From NCBI GenBank assembly GCA_037178675.1, contig JAYMGJ010000075.1, positions 57,586 through 121,585 of the forward strand: a stretch of 64,000 nucleotides of DNA, given 5' to 3'. Positions within the stretch are counted from its first letter, which is position 1. The number at the start of each line of letters is the position of its first letter. This DNA is from Scleroderma bovista (taxonomy: Eukaryota; Basidiomycota; Agaricomycetes; Boletales; Sclerodermataceae). Of the stretch, positions 52,322 through 63,611 are shown piece by piece. Under the pieces are notes generated by a model that did no database searches, was not told the origin of the DNA, and was given only the letters and a program-made list of their open reading frames with translations. The position numbers and the translations under genes are program-made.

Positions 52322-55300
52322 TCAGCGAAATAAATTGACAAGATAATTGACTTCAGCAGGGTGTAAGAGGAGTGAAGAGTCATCCTCGGGAGATGATGGA
52401 GTATTGTCATTAGAGATGACAGCTGGGGATGGAGTAGGATGGGCATCCTGGGTAACCTGATCAACAGCAGCGACAAGAAGTTGCAGTCCAGAGATGGGGA
52501 GATCATCAGTCGATAGGAGAGTAGTCTGCTCTTCTTCTTCCAAAGTGAATACAAGGATAGGGGGAGTAGGATCGGTGGCAGGAGCAGGTACAGAGTCAGC
52601 AGAATATGATGGAGGAGGATCATCATTACTGGATGAGACAGGGGGCTCTGGAGCTTGAGCAGTGGGTTCTTCAGCATTAGAGTTGTCCATATGAGCATGC
52701 AAGTAGATCAAAAGGTTAAGCATGGAGCGTCTCTCTTCCTCACAAATCTGGGCACAGAGATAGGCAATAGCAGAGTGAAGTGGCTCAACAGCATTGTCAC
52801 TGACAGCTTCAATATGCCTGGCAACAACACGGAGAGCTTCATCGAGAGTAGGAGACTGGTTGGCAGGTGCACTGGTAGGAATAGGAGGAGGAGATCCAGG
52901 AGAAGTAGGATGCAATGACAGTGGATCAGGAACTGTAGGAGAAGATGTTCCATTGCAAGTGGGTAGTTCAGCAGGAGGCGATGAAGGGGGATCGAGAGCT
53001 TCACTGGTGGCAAGAGGGAAATCTAGATTCATAGTCAAGAAAGGGGGATGGGGATAGAATCGAGTATAGGCAGTCCCAAATTGCATGACTCTGCCAGTAG
53101 GATTGGTTATAGACTCTTCGCTGATGATGTCCATATGAGTATGCAGGATGAGATAATCCTGGTAAGGAGTTCCAAATTCATCAACACCTTCTTGAGCAGG
53201 GAGAGCATAACAGGTCTCAAGATTGAGGCCTGAGAGAGGTACCAATCGACTAGTAGTCAATAACATTCTGTCAAGGAAGGAGTAACCCTCTTGTTCATGA
53301 ATCCTAGCACAGATGCAAGCGATAACAGGGTGTTCTTCAGCAGCTGCAGTATTTCCAGGAGTCTCAATCTGTTCAATGATCCTTTGAAGAGCCTCATTTG
53401 CAGAGAAATTGGGGTCAGGAGATGGAGGATTATACTCATGGACCACAGAAGACATGGGAGATGAAGACTGAGAGAGTGGAGGGGATATATGAGCTGGAGA
53501 GACATAGTGCACTGGACCAGGTGGCATTATAGAACCAGGAGGCGAACACAGTATAGGAAGAGCAGTCTCAGATGAGGGGGGATTGGCATCAGGAACATCA
53601 GGAAAGTCCAGTAAATGATCTGAAAGAATATCCAGAGTGGCAGGATCATGGGGGGATGAATATGAAGCAGCAGATTCTTCTTCCATCTCGCTGTCTGGCT
53701 CAAGAGTAGCCATTAATCCAGTTCCAGAGTGAGTAGCAGCATGCGCATCAACAGCACACATCTCCAATGGATGGTTGGAGTCAGCTCCAAAGATGATATA
53801 GGTTCCAGAGTCTCTTTCAACAATGCTAACCGAGTTTCCATGGGCCCAGGGGCGACCAAGGAGGAGATCAAAGCCAGAGTCATTATCAGGAGAGACGAAG
53901 AGATTGGTCCAGGTCTGAGCAGCTCCACAGAAGAGAGGGACATTCTGAATGAGACCGATGAGCTTAGAGGTACCACCATTGGCATCTCTCATGACCATAG
54001 AATGGGAGGTATCAATAGGCATCTTGATGACAGACTTGGCAATACTGGCTTTGACGACGTTGAGAGTAGAGCCTGAATCAATGACGGCCTTCACTGGTTG
54101 GTCATTGCAGTGGAGATTGATAGTAATGAGGGGACTAGAAGTGAGACACATATAGGCAGCAGCAGGAGGAGTTCCTTGGACGTGCTTGACAAAGGGGAGA
54201 GCCTGCCTCTTGACCCTAATAAGATCCTGGAGATGCTGGGAAACATCCTTTGATGAGCCAATAGCTTCTCCAACAGACAAAGTGAGAGGGGTAGCAAGAA
54301 TACGATCCACAATAGACTTGGCACTGGTATTCTGGGAGAGAGGTGAAGACATCGCAGAAGCGGGCTTAGGCTTCTTCTTCTCAGAAGAGTCCACATTGGG
54401 GTGCGAAGATCTGATAGGCAGAGTGTCATCTTGCATGATAGCATCATCATTTGAGCCATCAAAGACATGAGTATGAACATCAATGGGAACTGGCATGGGA
54501 ATGGGAGCAGGAGTCGATGGGATGGGCTTAGGTGCAGGAACTGGTGTGAAAGCAGGGGCTTGATTCTCCTTTCCTTTGCCTTTACCATGAGGGGGAATGA
54601 TGACACCTTCAAAGACAGCTTTCCTTTTCTCCTTAATAACTCTAGGAGCACAATCGACAGCAGCGACCAGGGGCTCTTCTTCTTCCAGTTCACAGATTCC
54701 AGACTCCAAGACTTCTTCTTCTTCGGAATGAGTAACAAAGCAGACAGTGCTAGCAGGTCTGGCAGCAGCGGCATGATGCTCATAGGCTTGCATGATAGTC
54801 TCATCTCGAGTCCTGGGGATATACTGGCCATTAGGAAGAGTGACATGACGAGCATCATCCCTAGCAAGTAAGCCTTTGGCAACAAGATCATTGATCTTAT
54901 TGCAACCATTTACACCATGGCCCTCAACACCACATCCATAGCAAGTAATGGGAGGGTGAGCAGGAGGACGAGGAGCAGCATCAGGACGAGTAGGAGCAGA
55001 GGTGGCAGGAGTAGATGATCGAGAATTAAGAGCAGGAGGGGAGATAACTCTGCTGGCATCGGGGTCCAGCTTGATGGCACGATAGTAGTAAAGTGCATAG
55101 TTGGGATCAGAGAGAGTCATCTGGGACATCTTCTTGATGAGATTTTCCACCTCATCCTGCTTCTGAGCAGTGGTTCCAGCTTTATCCAATCCTTGCAAAG
55201 TGGTCCTAGCATCCAGAGGAGACAAAAGCGGACGAACAGGATCAGACTGGGATCCAAGAAGCAGTAATAGCGATGATGAGGAGGAATAAGCACAATCCTA
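52322..55300 (-). CDS. Gypsy E Gag-protease polyprotein (about 967 aa open)
   Basis: A long frame without stops. Motifs: QKQDEVENLIKKMSQMTLSD, CCHC knuckle CYGCGVEGHGVNGC, NGQYIPRTRDETI, Pro/Ala-rich linker, and protease VKAVIDSGSTLNVV with GFDLLLGRPWAHG. A long acidic Ser/Pro-rich region follows and ends VNYLVNLFR. No ATG lies at the start: the frame is open to within about 40 bases of the primer site, so the usual N-terminal Gag half seems missing or the true start is the internal MSQMTLSD. Confidence 0.8.
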
Positions 55301-55315
55301 TCCAGAAATAACCAC

Positions 55316-55333
55316 CCCTCGCGGTGGGCTCCA
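55316..55333 (-). promoter_or_regulatory. Gypsy E tRNA primer binding site
   Basis: On the minus strand, two bases inside the LTR, TGGAGCCCACCGCGAGGG begins with TGG, complementary to a tRNA 3' end ...GGTGGGCTCCA. The tRNA identity is not resolved. This is conventional 3'-end priming, unlike the chromoviruses or copia elements here. Confidence 0.6.
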
Positions 55334-56832
55334 GATGTGAGTCAAAGTGTGGATTTGGGTCGGAGTAATAACCCAAACACAACACCAACAAAGGACTACG
55401 AAAATGTGTGAGTGGTGGTTTACCTCTGTGGTGTCCAGAGAGGATGTGCTGAGGAGGGGGGAAGGGGATCTACACCAACAGGGTGATGCAGACGATGATG
55501 CAGGATACTCCTGGGGTACAGGAGAAATAGATGACGAAGGGGATAGGGGTCTGGACTCTTCCTAAAGCCTAGGAAGTGTCAAAGTGGGGATTGGGGTGAC
55601 TGGGACTGAAGTAGCAACACTACACCTAGAGGTTGGTGCAGCAAAGGGGCAGGCTCCTGACGTCCAGAAGCAATGGGATATGAAGGATAGACAGGCTAGA
55701 CTCTGCTTGAGCCTAGAGAAATACTTGGACTTGAATAGATTGAATAAAACTTGAATATCAGAGTCTTTAGACCTTCACTGAAGCCTACAAGACTCAAAGA
55801 GCTGAGGGGATACTGACTGAGAGAGTCTGAGAGAGGGATAATTTCGTGCAATTGGGTCTTTTTTTCACTGGGCTGAGCCCAGGGGTTTAAATACATGGGG
55901 GGGGCACAGCATTAAAGTACAAAAAGATAAGGGAGTAAGCAGAATTTGTCAAGGATTGGTAAGGGATTGGTAAGAGCTTTGTAAGGGGTTTGTAAGCGAT
56001 CAGTAAGCAAGGGATAAGCAGGAATGAGTAAGCATAGGGAGCATGAATAAGCTGCTGAGTAAAGGAATGAGTAAGCTGCATGACAAGATTGATTGGTAAG
56101 GGAGTGAGTCATCAGCTGAGTAATATACCAAAAATGCGAAAGGGATAGAGTAATACTGATGACAAGAGAGCATCGGTAAGCAAGGGATGAGTCACTGCAC
56201 AGCAGAAGGAGTCATTGATGCACAGCCTAAGAAGTTTTTTATTTTTTATTTATTTTTTTAAATCCAATTTAAGTGCCTGAGGACATATTGTCCTATGTCG
56301 CACTATACTAACTATGTGGCTAAATATGCTTGGTACTTCTGTGTATCGTAGGGTTGTTTCTGTAAAACACTAGCCCGGCCACGTGAGCGTGCATGAGCTG
56401 AAGGAAAGAAAATGTGGGCACTCTGTCCCTGGGGTCTCTGTAATCTCATGACTCCGCTGCTAGGTTGGTGGGTGGCTGGCAGAGGAGACAGTTTGACGGA
56501 TGGAACGGGACAGGGATGGGGTTAGGTGCCTGCGGCAAAGTTACGGTTGCCGCCCTTCAGGTGGGTGAGGCGCGGGGATGGGGATGGGAAGGAGGGAGAC
56601 AGAGAGAGGGAGAAAGAGAGAAAGAAAAGTAAAATATGGAGTCGAATGGGGGCAGGGGACGTGATTGTTGGGGTGATCAGTGTGTCTAACATTGCTAGCT
56701 TCCGTTGGAAAGCGTAGGCTTACTGTGGAGCATGGGTTGTGCTTCTTGGGTCTAGGGCATTGAAGTCCAGAGTGACTGGACTGTTCACTATTGACATCTG
56801 TACAATTCTCAGCTCCATGTTAAGTACGTGTA

Positions 56833-59800
56833 TTATACCTCACGACCCGTTCTGAGCTGCGTGTAGAGGTCAGCTTGCCGTTTGCGTAGGGAGCCCGTGA
56901 GTTTCATGAACGCCTTTGAAGGGAGAGTGGGGTCAATTGTGGAGAGGTGGGGGAAGCGGGGTGATTTTGACCACTCGTCGTTCCAGATCTCTTTTAGTTT
57001 TGCATTGTGGCTTTGCTTGAGTGTGGATATACTGCGAGGCAGGTGTTTCCGTAGTGCGCTGGGTAGCTTGTGTCTTGGGCTTGATTTGGCTTCTCCTTTC
57101 ACTGCCAGTTTTGCTTCCCTGTCTGCTACTTTGTTGCCCTCAACCTCTTTGTGTCCTGCTATCCATCTGATTGTCACATCTTCCCTGCTGCTGTCCTTTT
57201 CCTCATGTAGCTGGTGCATGAGGTTCCTGAAACGGAGGAGTAGATAGTGGCCTGGTTTGGCTGTCGGTCTCTCACCTGATCTGATGACCGCTTGGTTGTC
57301 AACTAGTACCGACACCGGGAAGTTTGTTTCGGGTCTTGTTATCAGGAGGTGTGCTGCAAGAATTAGGCCTACTGCCTCTGCCTCGAACACTGTGTGGTGT
57401 TCTGCACTGCCTAGGTGGTGGCATAGAGTTGCAACGTGGTTGTAATCAACGTAGAGGACCGCTGATGCGCCTATGAGTCCGTCAGTGCATGAGCCATCTG
57501 TGAATACTAGTGTTCGATCTTCTAGCTTCCTGAAGTCCTCGAGGGATGCTTCTTTGTTGTCCGCTATGCATGTTTTGAATGGAGGGCAGGTGCCTGGTTT
57601 GACGGCGTGTGGGAGGATGGTTTCGTTGCGTTCCAGATGGACTCCCAGTGTGTGGATGAGTTTGTGTAGTGCTGAACGGTGTCTTTTTACGTCCTTTTCT
57701 CTATCCTTTTGATGTGCGGTTTGAGGGGGTGAGCATCTGGAAGACTGGACAGGCGTAGCACTGACCAGAAGAGGACCTGTTAGAACATTAAGTGAGTCGG
57801 TAGCAGGTTAGCGTGTACATTCAGGGAGTCTGTTGGAGTGGTCCTCATTGTGCCTGTTATGGCTAGCACTGCTGTCCGTTGGATTGAACCGATCTTCCTG
57901 GCTATACCTTTCGAGCCTCTCAATCTTTTGTCCAACGGGTGGGCGAAGGAGGGTTGCAGCCATACTGCTGCTGCATATGTGATCTTGGGGATCACGACTG
58001 AGAGGTAGAGTTGACGAATGAGCTTGGCAGGGACCCCCCATGATGTGGTGGACAGCCGCTGGAGGAGGATGGTGTACTTGGCACCTTTTGCTGTTGCATA
58101 AGCTGCTTGGGCCGTCCAGCACAGTTCGTTGTCGATGATGACACCTAGGAACTTGTGCATTGGTGCTGACTTTATGGTTACTCCTCGGAGATTCATGTCA
58201 GGACGTGGCTTGGCTCTGTTGAGTGAGAAATCCATCAGCGCGAATTTGTTAGTTTCGAATCGTGAGTTGTGGTTTGCAGACCACTCGTAGCCTCCTCCCT
58301 GTCGCTCGAGCATGTCTTTCAGCTTTTGGTGCGTTTCCATGAACGATTTTCCTACTGCTACTAGGGCTGTGTCGTCTACAAAGGCGAGCGCAAGCTCTCC
58401 ATTTTCTTTCCTTGCGGTGTCTATGAGGTCAGAGCTGTAGATCACATAGAGTAGCATTGACAAGGGGTCTCCTTGACCAATACCGTTCCTCAGTGGGAAC
58501 CATTCTGATTCGTAGTCGTCAAACCTGAGTTTTGTCTTCCTGTTGTCCAGTAAGCGCTCTGTGAACCCGACTATTTCTGGGGGGAGGCCCTGTTTTTTCA
58601 TATTGTGTAGGAGTTGATCAGTGACGGCGTTTGGGAAAGCGCCTTCTATGTCCAGGAACAGAACCGATGCTACCTTGTGCTGGCACCAGGCATGTTTGAT
58701 GGTGGTCTCTAGGAGAAGGAGCAAGTCTTTGGTCGAGCGGCCTGGTCTACCACCAAAGTGGGTTGCTGGGAGCAGTCGTGTTCAACAGCACTATAGGGCG
58801 ATAGGCTTTGGGGACTGAGTAGTCTGGGCGCCCCGGTTTGCGTAGAATGACTGTGATTGATTCCCTCCATGGGTCATAGTATGTGCAATGGGAGAGGGCT
58901 GTGTTAAACAGGGAGAGTAAGTACGGCTGGAGGATTGGACAACGCTGGAATACTATGTTGGCCACTCCGTCTGGGCCGGGTGCTTTGTACGGGCTGAGCT
59001 TGACTATTGCCTTGCGCAGTTGTTCTCCTGTGATGTCTGACCAGGGGGCGGCCGGTTCTGGGTATTCAAAGTCTGGTGGAACAGCTGAGCTTGGAGGGGG
59101 AGGCAGGAAGAGGGTCTTGGCGAAGACTTCACTTTTGCTTTCGTTGCTGGTGGCCATCATTGCATTACCTTTGTTGTCTTTGGTCACGAGGGTCGGGATG
59201 CAAGTCTTCCCTCCATCGCCCACTGGGTTTGTGATGTACTTGTTTGCAATCCAAAGGTCATTGCCCATTGCGTCTTCGAGCCAGTTGGTCCAGTGGTCCT
59301 TTTTTGTCATTCTGATCGCTTTGTCGTACTCAGCTACCTTTTCCTTTCTCATTCTGTGGCTGGGGTGATCTGGAACTGCTCTGAACGAGTGGGAAGCTTT
59401 ACTCAACATTTTGAGGTCGTTGCGAATCTTGGTGAGGTCTTTGGTCCACCACCTCTTGTTGTGTGGGTGCGGATGGGTCTTGGGTACTTCCTCCGCGACC
59501 GTGTTTTGGAGGGCGCCCTCTAGGCCTCTTGCTGCTACTTGGAACTCTTCTCTTGTTGCTAGCAGTCTAGAGGGGCCTATACGACCGAGTTCGACTTTGA
59601 GCTTGTTATTGAACTTCTTCCAGTCGACCTCCCTATAGTTCAGCACAGGGAGTGAGGGCACGGCTGACACTGTCATGTCGAGCTTGGTGAGGATCGGCAG
59701 GTGGTCCGTGTTCGGGCCTCTGTTGTCCGGATCAGTGTTGCATAGTGCTAGATACTCCAAGGTGTGCTCCGTGCAAAACACATTATCTGGGCGAGTCCAG

Positions 59801-60429
59801 TTGCCTGTACTGGACGCCTGTAGAGTGGGGGTATCTTTCGGGGGCGTCTGGGTCATGCTGTAGTCAGCCAGGAGATCCAGGATCTTCTGGGACGACGTGA
59901 GTGCGGCGGTCGTGAAGAGGTGGTTGTTTCGTTCTTCATCCCACAGGGGGTGGTGGCAGTTGAAGTCGCCTAGCCAGACCATGTGGTCTCGTTCTTCGGG
60001 GCGCATCTTGGTGATGCTGGTTACTAGGAAGCGGCTCAACTCTTCTAGTGTGCGGTCGTGCGTGCAATCATTGTAGACGTTTGCGATCGTACACAATCCA
60101 TCTGCAGTTCTGATGCGGAGGATTACTACATCTGCTGAGGGGAAGTCCACCTGTTCCCAACAGTTAGTGCTGATCTTAGTGTTGACAAAGAATACTGCTC
60201 AAGGTTTTTCCCCTTTCACGAGCTTGTGCATTGGGTACACTACTCGCCAACGGAAGTTAGCTTTCGTGTTGCCTAGTTTGTTGATGGGAGGTTCTTGTAG
60301 CGCTACGACATCCCAGTTGTCTGCTATTTTGTTGTTGGTGAGCGAGTGGAGGGCAATGTGGGAGTTGTTGAGGTTCTGTTGCCATATCCTTATCTGTGTT
60401 AGCTGGGCTTGAGGGGTGTCTCTATACAT
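56833..60429 (-). pseudogene. LINE ORF2: endonuclease, RT, RNase H
   Basis: ATG at 60429. Endonuclease (IRIWQQNLNNSH; DVVALQEPP; MVWLGDFNCHHPLWDE; NTDHLPI), RT (KAPGPDGVANIVF; HFGGRPGRSTKDLLL; GIGQGDPLSMLLYVIY; AFVDDTALVAVG) and RNase H (EAEAVGLILAAHL; WIAGHKEVEGNKVADREA). Broken by TGA at 60199-60201 and by a deletion near 58770: LLNTT is followed directly by LLPATHFGGRPGR, skipping the usual stretch between those RT blocks. Endonuclease and RT act in target-primed reverse transcription. Confidence 0.9.
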
Positions 60430-60621
60430 GTAGGGGGGCTAGAGGGGGGGTGGGTTTTGTTAGCATAGGGGTCATAAGAGGGGATGGGCAGGGAAACGCA
60501 GGGGGAGCGCGGTCATGGGGTGGAGTGTCGGCCGCTGCCATGTGGAAGGTTGTGTCATCTTCGGCGGTGCCTTGCTGGTTATCTTTTGATGCTTGGGAGG
60601 TGAATGGTAGCTTGGACTGCA

Positions 60622-62231
60622 TCAGTTTCTTGGGTGATGCTGGACGGGGTGTCGGTTTTCTGGTGGGGATGATTGGAGCGATTCTTGGGTCCAGGTCTCC
60701 TCAGTTGCGAAGAAGGGCATCGAGTTTTCGGGGGTTTTCGTGTTGAGTGCTTCCTGTCGTTTGGCGTACTTGGGGCAGTTTCTGTCTGAGCTGGCATGAC
60801 AGTCAGTGTGGCAGTTAATGCAGTAGAAGGTTTGGTAGGAGCGGCAGATGTTCGTGCGGTGCTCCTTGGCGCATGTGCCGCATGTGTCCTTTGTTTCTTT
60901 GCAGTCTTTGGCGAGGTGGCCCCAATGCTGGCATTTGAGGCATCGGATGGGTTCTTTTTTGTCTTTATGTGATCGTAGGCACTCCATGTAGACACATATT
61001 CCCTGGTCTATGATCCTGTTGGCTGCTTCTGGGGTGGTTAGTGAGAACAGGGCGTGGGTGACGCATTGTTGGCTGGTCCTCTTGGCTGGGTCATTAATCC
61101 AGTGTATCTGACTGATGGACCCACTTGGTAGTTCGTTACCTTCTTCGATGTGTTGTATGGTATCTGGGGCACTGATGTCAGTAGATACTGGGAGGAAGGG
61201 GACAACCACGTTGTATTGTCTGTCTTTCAGACATATTTTCCCTCCAAGTTTCTCTGTGAACTTTGCTCTGTGAGTCGGATTTTTGACCCAGCGTGTCGCT
61301 TCAGCGCTTGTTAGTTCCAGTACAATCCCCTGGTTGTGTAATCTGAAGAGCGAGCGAAGTTGCAGGTCAGGGGCAGGGCATCGAGTGCTTGCTGGAAGAT
61401 AATGGCCAGGCATTCCATCATGGTGTCGTTCTTGATGAGTGGGTGATCGCTGTCAGGGTCCAGCAATAGCTGTCTTTGTTTTATGGCTGAGCAGCCGGCT
61501 GCTTGATCTGAACCTGGAGAGGTTCGCCTGTTTTCAGGCGGGTTGGGCTGCTGCGTGGATGCGACTGCATTGCGGTAGGAGTGAGGTTGGCAGGTCGGGG
61601 ATGTGGGCCTAGCGGTTGGTTGTGTCTTGATTGCGTCCATCGCTGCTTGGATGGAGGATACACCCTCCAATATGGATTGTATCTGTGCGTCCATCAGTAG
61701 AAGGTCGGTAGGGTTGACGATTTGGAGTACTTTGTCGAGTGTTTTCTTCAAGTTGTCCTGCTGGGTTGACCAGTTGTTGACTGCAGAGTCAAGTTTAGTG
61801 GTGACCGCTCTGAGTTCCTCGTTTTGGGATGCTGTCTGGGTGCTGCTGGGGTTCGTGGGGGCGGAGGAGAGAGCCTCTTGAACTAGGGTGATGATCGGCG
61901 AGGCTGTGAGCTCAACTGCCAGGAAGGCTGTGGCTTGTATCATGGAGTGAAGAGTGGGAGACGCCGCTTTTTGGGAAATATAGAACAGCGAGTGAGAAAG
62001 GTGTTCCGGGGTCATGGCTTCGCCTGGTATACAGAATTGCAGGGAGTCTAGAAATTTCCTGGCTGATTTTGCATCAGTAATTACTTCCGAGGTGTCCTCG
62101 ATGATGTCTGCTAGGGGAGTAACGCTACTTCTGGTTGTAGGGCGGCCAGGGTTGGCCGAGGGAGCTGGGTCCGCCGTAAGCGGGGTATTTTTATTGCCAG
62201 GCCTGGGTGGGGGGCGACCCAGGGTGGACAT
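60622..62231 (-). pseudogene. LINE ORF1 with three zinc knuckles, one frameshift
   Basis: ATG at 62231 (MSTLGRPPPRPGN). The first 306 codons hold a Pro-rich start and helical region (VTTKLDSAVNNWSTQQDNLK). A frameshift near 61390 (ALDALP...) moves to the second frame, with an RRM-like middle and three Cys-rich knuckles: CLKCQHWGHLAKDC, CGTCAKEHRTNIC and CINCHTDCHASSDRNC. ORF1 proteins bind LINE RNA as a chaperone. Confidence 0.85.
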
Positions 62232-62413
62232 GGCGTTGAGGGAGGAAAGGCGAGTTACGGAGATGCTTTAAGTGCGAACTAGTGGAACTAGCGTCTAAAA
62301 TACGCTACTGTACGTCGACTTGGGTGGCGACGGGCTCTGGTTCGAGTGGGTGACTGAGGTTTTTCTGGGGTCCTAGTCGGGGTGCCACGTGAAGCTGAGT
62401 CAAGGAGCATTAT
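62232..62413 (-). other. LINE 5' untranslated region
   Basis: It lies between the target duplicate (62414) and ORF1 ATG (62231). It has no TATA box, as usual for LINE internal promoters. No other feature is visible. Confidence 0.5.
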
Positions 62414-62687
62414 AGCCTAAGAAGTTTGATGGGGGGCTGTGTACCATCAGGAATTTGATGGGACAACAATGGGGATTAATAGGGGGATTGATCCAAGACA
62501 AAACAGCCACAAGAAGGGTACCAGGGGTCCAGAGGTCTTTTGGGGGGTCAGCATACACTAAGGTATAATGCATGTGTTCTAGCGCCGCTGAAGTGCAACC
62601 ATGGGCTCCCTTGACGAGCTCTCTTCTGGGAAAGAACGAGAGAGGGTTCTTCTTCCTAATAGCACTATAAAGTGGGGGGAATAACTG

Positions 62688-63180
62688 TCATGGTGCTGGG
62701 GGACGTCGTCTGAAAGTAGGGAAGCAGATAGAGTATTGAATTCGACACATCCAGGGAAGCAAGACGAACAACAGAGGAAGATGGACATGGCAAGTATCTG
62801 GGAGGAAGGGACCATAGGCTGAGGACTCAGGGGACACAGAGATGACCAGAGACGACTTCTCAAGCTTGACAATAGACATAAGATGACCAAAGTACGTCCT
62901 TGATGCAGGACTGACGAGGAGAATGTGCTGACCGAGAACGAGAGGAACTGAGGGAGCAGGCTGGGAAGATATGTGCCAGGCAGTGCACGGGAACTCTGGG
63001 AGAGGCTGTCCTAAGAGCAGGACATAGTGGAGATCTACAGCAATAGTGGAGAAATGATCCAGAGAAAATACAGACTCCATAGTGAGCAATGAAGCAAATG
63101 TCTGGATTGTGGGGGGAATATCTCCGTGGGAAATGCACGGATTTGCGTCGGAACTTGACAGGCAGATAGACCATGTTCTA
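62688..63180 (-). CDS. Diverged U3 open frame in the gypsy E LTR
   Basis: The frame EPRTWSICLSSSDANPCIS continues without stop through HYVLLLGQPLPEFPCTAWH, VPLVLGQHILLVSPASRTYF and SVSPESSAYGPFLPDTCH to FRRRPPAP. The ATG used in T1 and T3 is lost (AGAGAG for ATGGAG), so the first Met is MESVFSL. The frame is preserved although the surrounding LTR has diverged from the T copies. Confidence 0.45.
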
Positions 63181-63611
63181 GGCTCTCTGACAGTATAGTC
63201 ATGTGCCTGATAGCTTCAGAAATGATGGAGCTATTCAAAATATCGGAATGCCAGCACTGGGTGCCTAAAAATGACATTTGGGCACTAAAAATCATTTCTT
63301 CTCTTTCTCCTTCATTTCTCCATCAATTCTTCGGCTTCTTTGATCGTTCTGGTATGGGAGTTGGACTGCAAATGTGTGCATTCCTTTCTCATACCACAAT
63401 TGACATTATTCCTTCAGTTTTTCTGCTTCTTGGCAGTTCTCATGCGATAGATGACTGTCTGCATTGGCATTCATCTCTTGCATCAAGATAGTCTTCTTGT
63501 GTGATAGATGGCTACAATGAGGGTCTGTCGTGCTTATCCTTCACATAAGGATCATTCAATATAGGTGTTATCTTCCATGTTCACTGTACCAAACCTGTTT
63601 GGTGCGTGACA

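Larger units (their letters stand above)
56238..62413 (-). mobile_element. LINE retrotransposon (Tad-like) with 14-bp target duplication
   Basis: AGCCTAAGAAGTTT is present at 56224-56237 and 62414-62427. The left end in + coordinates is T-rich (TTTATTTTTTATTT), the complement of an A-rich 3' tail. Two ORFs are present on the minus strand, with a C-terminal RNase H, as in Tad1/I-like fungal LINEs. It inserted into the LTR of gypsy E. 56270-56830 is 3' untranslated and lacks features. Confidence 0.9.
55336..63611 (-). mobile_element. Gypsy E 5' LTR (T-type, about 2.1 kb) split by a LINE
   Basis: Left part 55336-56237 begins TGTGAGTCAAAG; right part 62428-63611 ends GTGCGTGACA. It resembles T1-T3 in layout (GTGAGTGGTGGT block near U5, palindrome ACCAAACCTGTTTGGT, U3 frame) but is clearly diverged. 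The next 4 bases, 63612-63615, are CCGG. This links the T solo LTRs to gypsy E. Confidence 0.85.

Noticed and set aside
52003..54909. Leu- and Ser-rich minus-strand frames overlapping gypsy E Gag
   Set aside because: They are out-of-frame readings of the 967-codon frame with compositional bias; only short parts near 52003-52320 carry element sequence.
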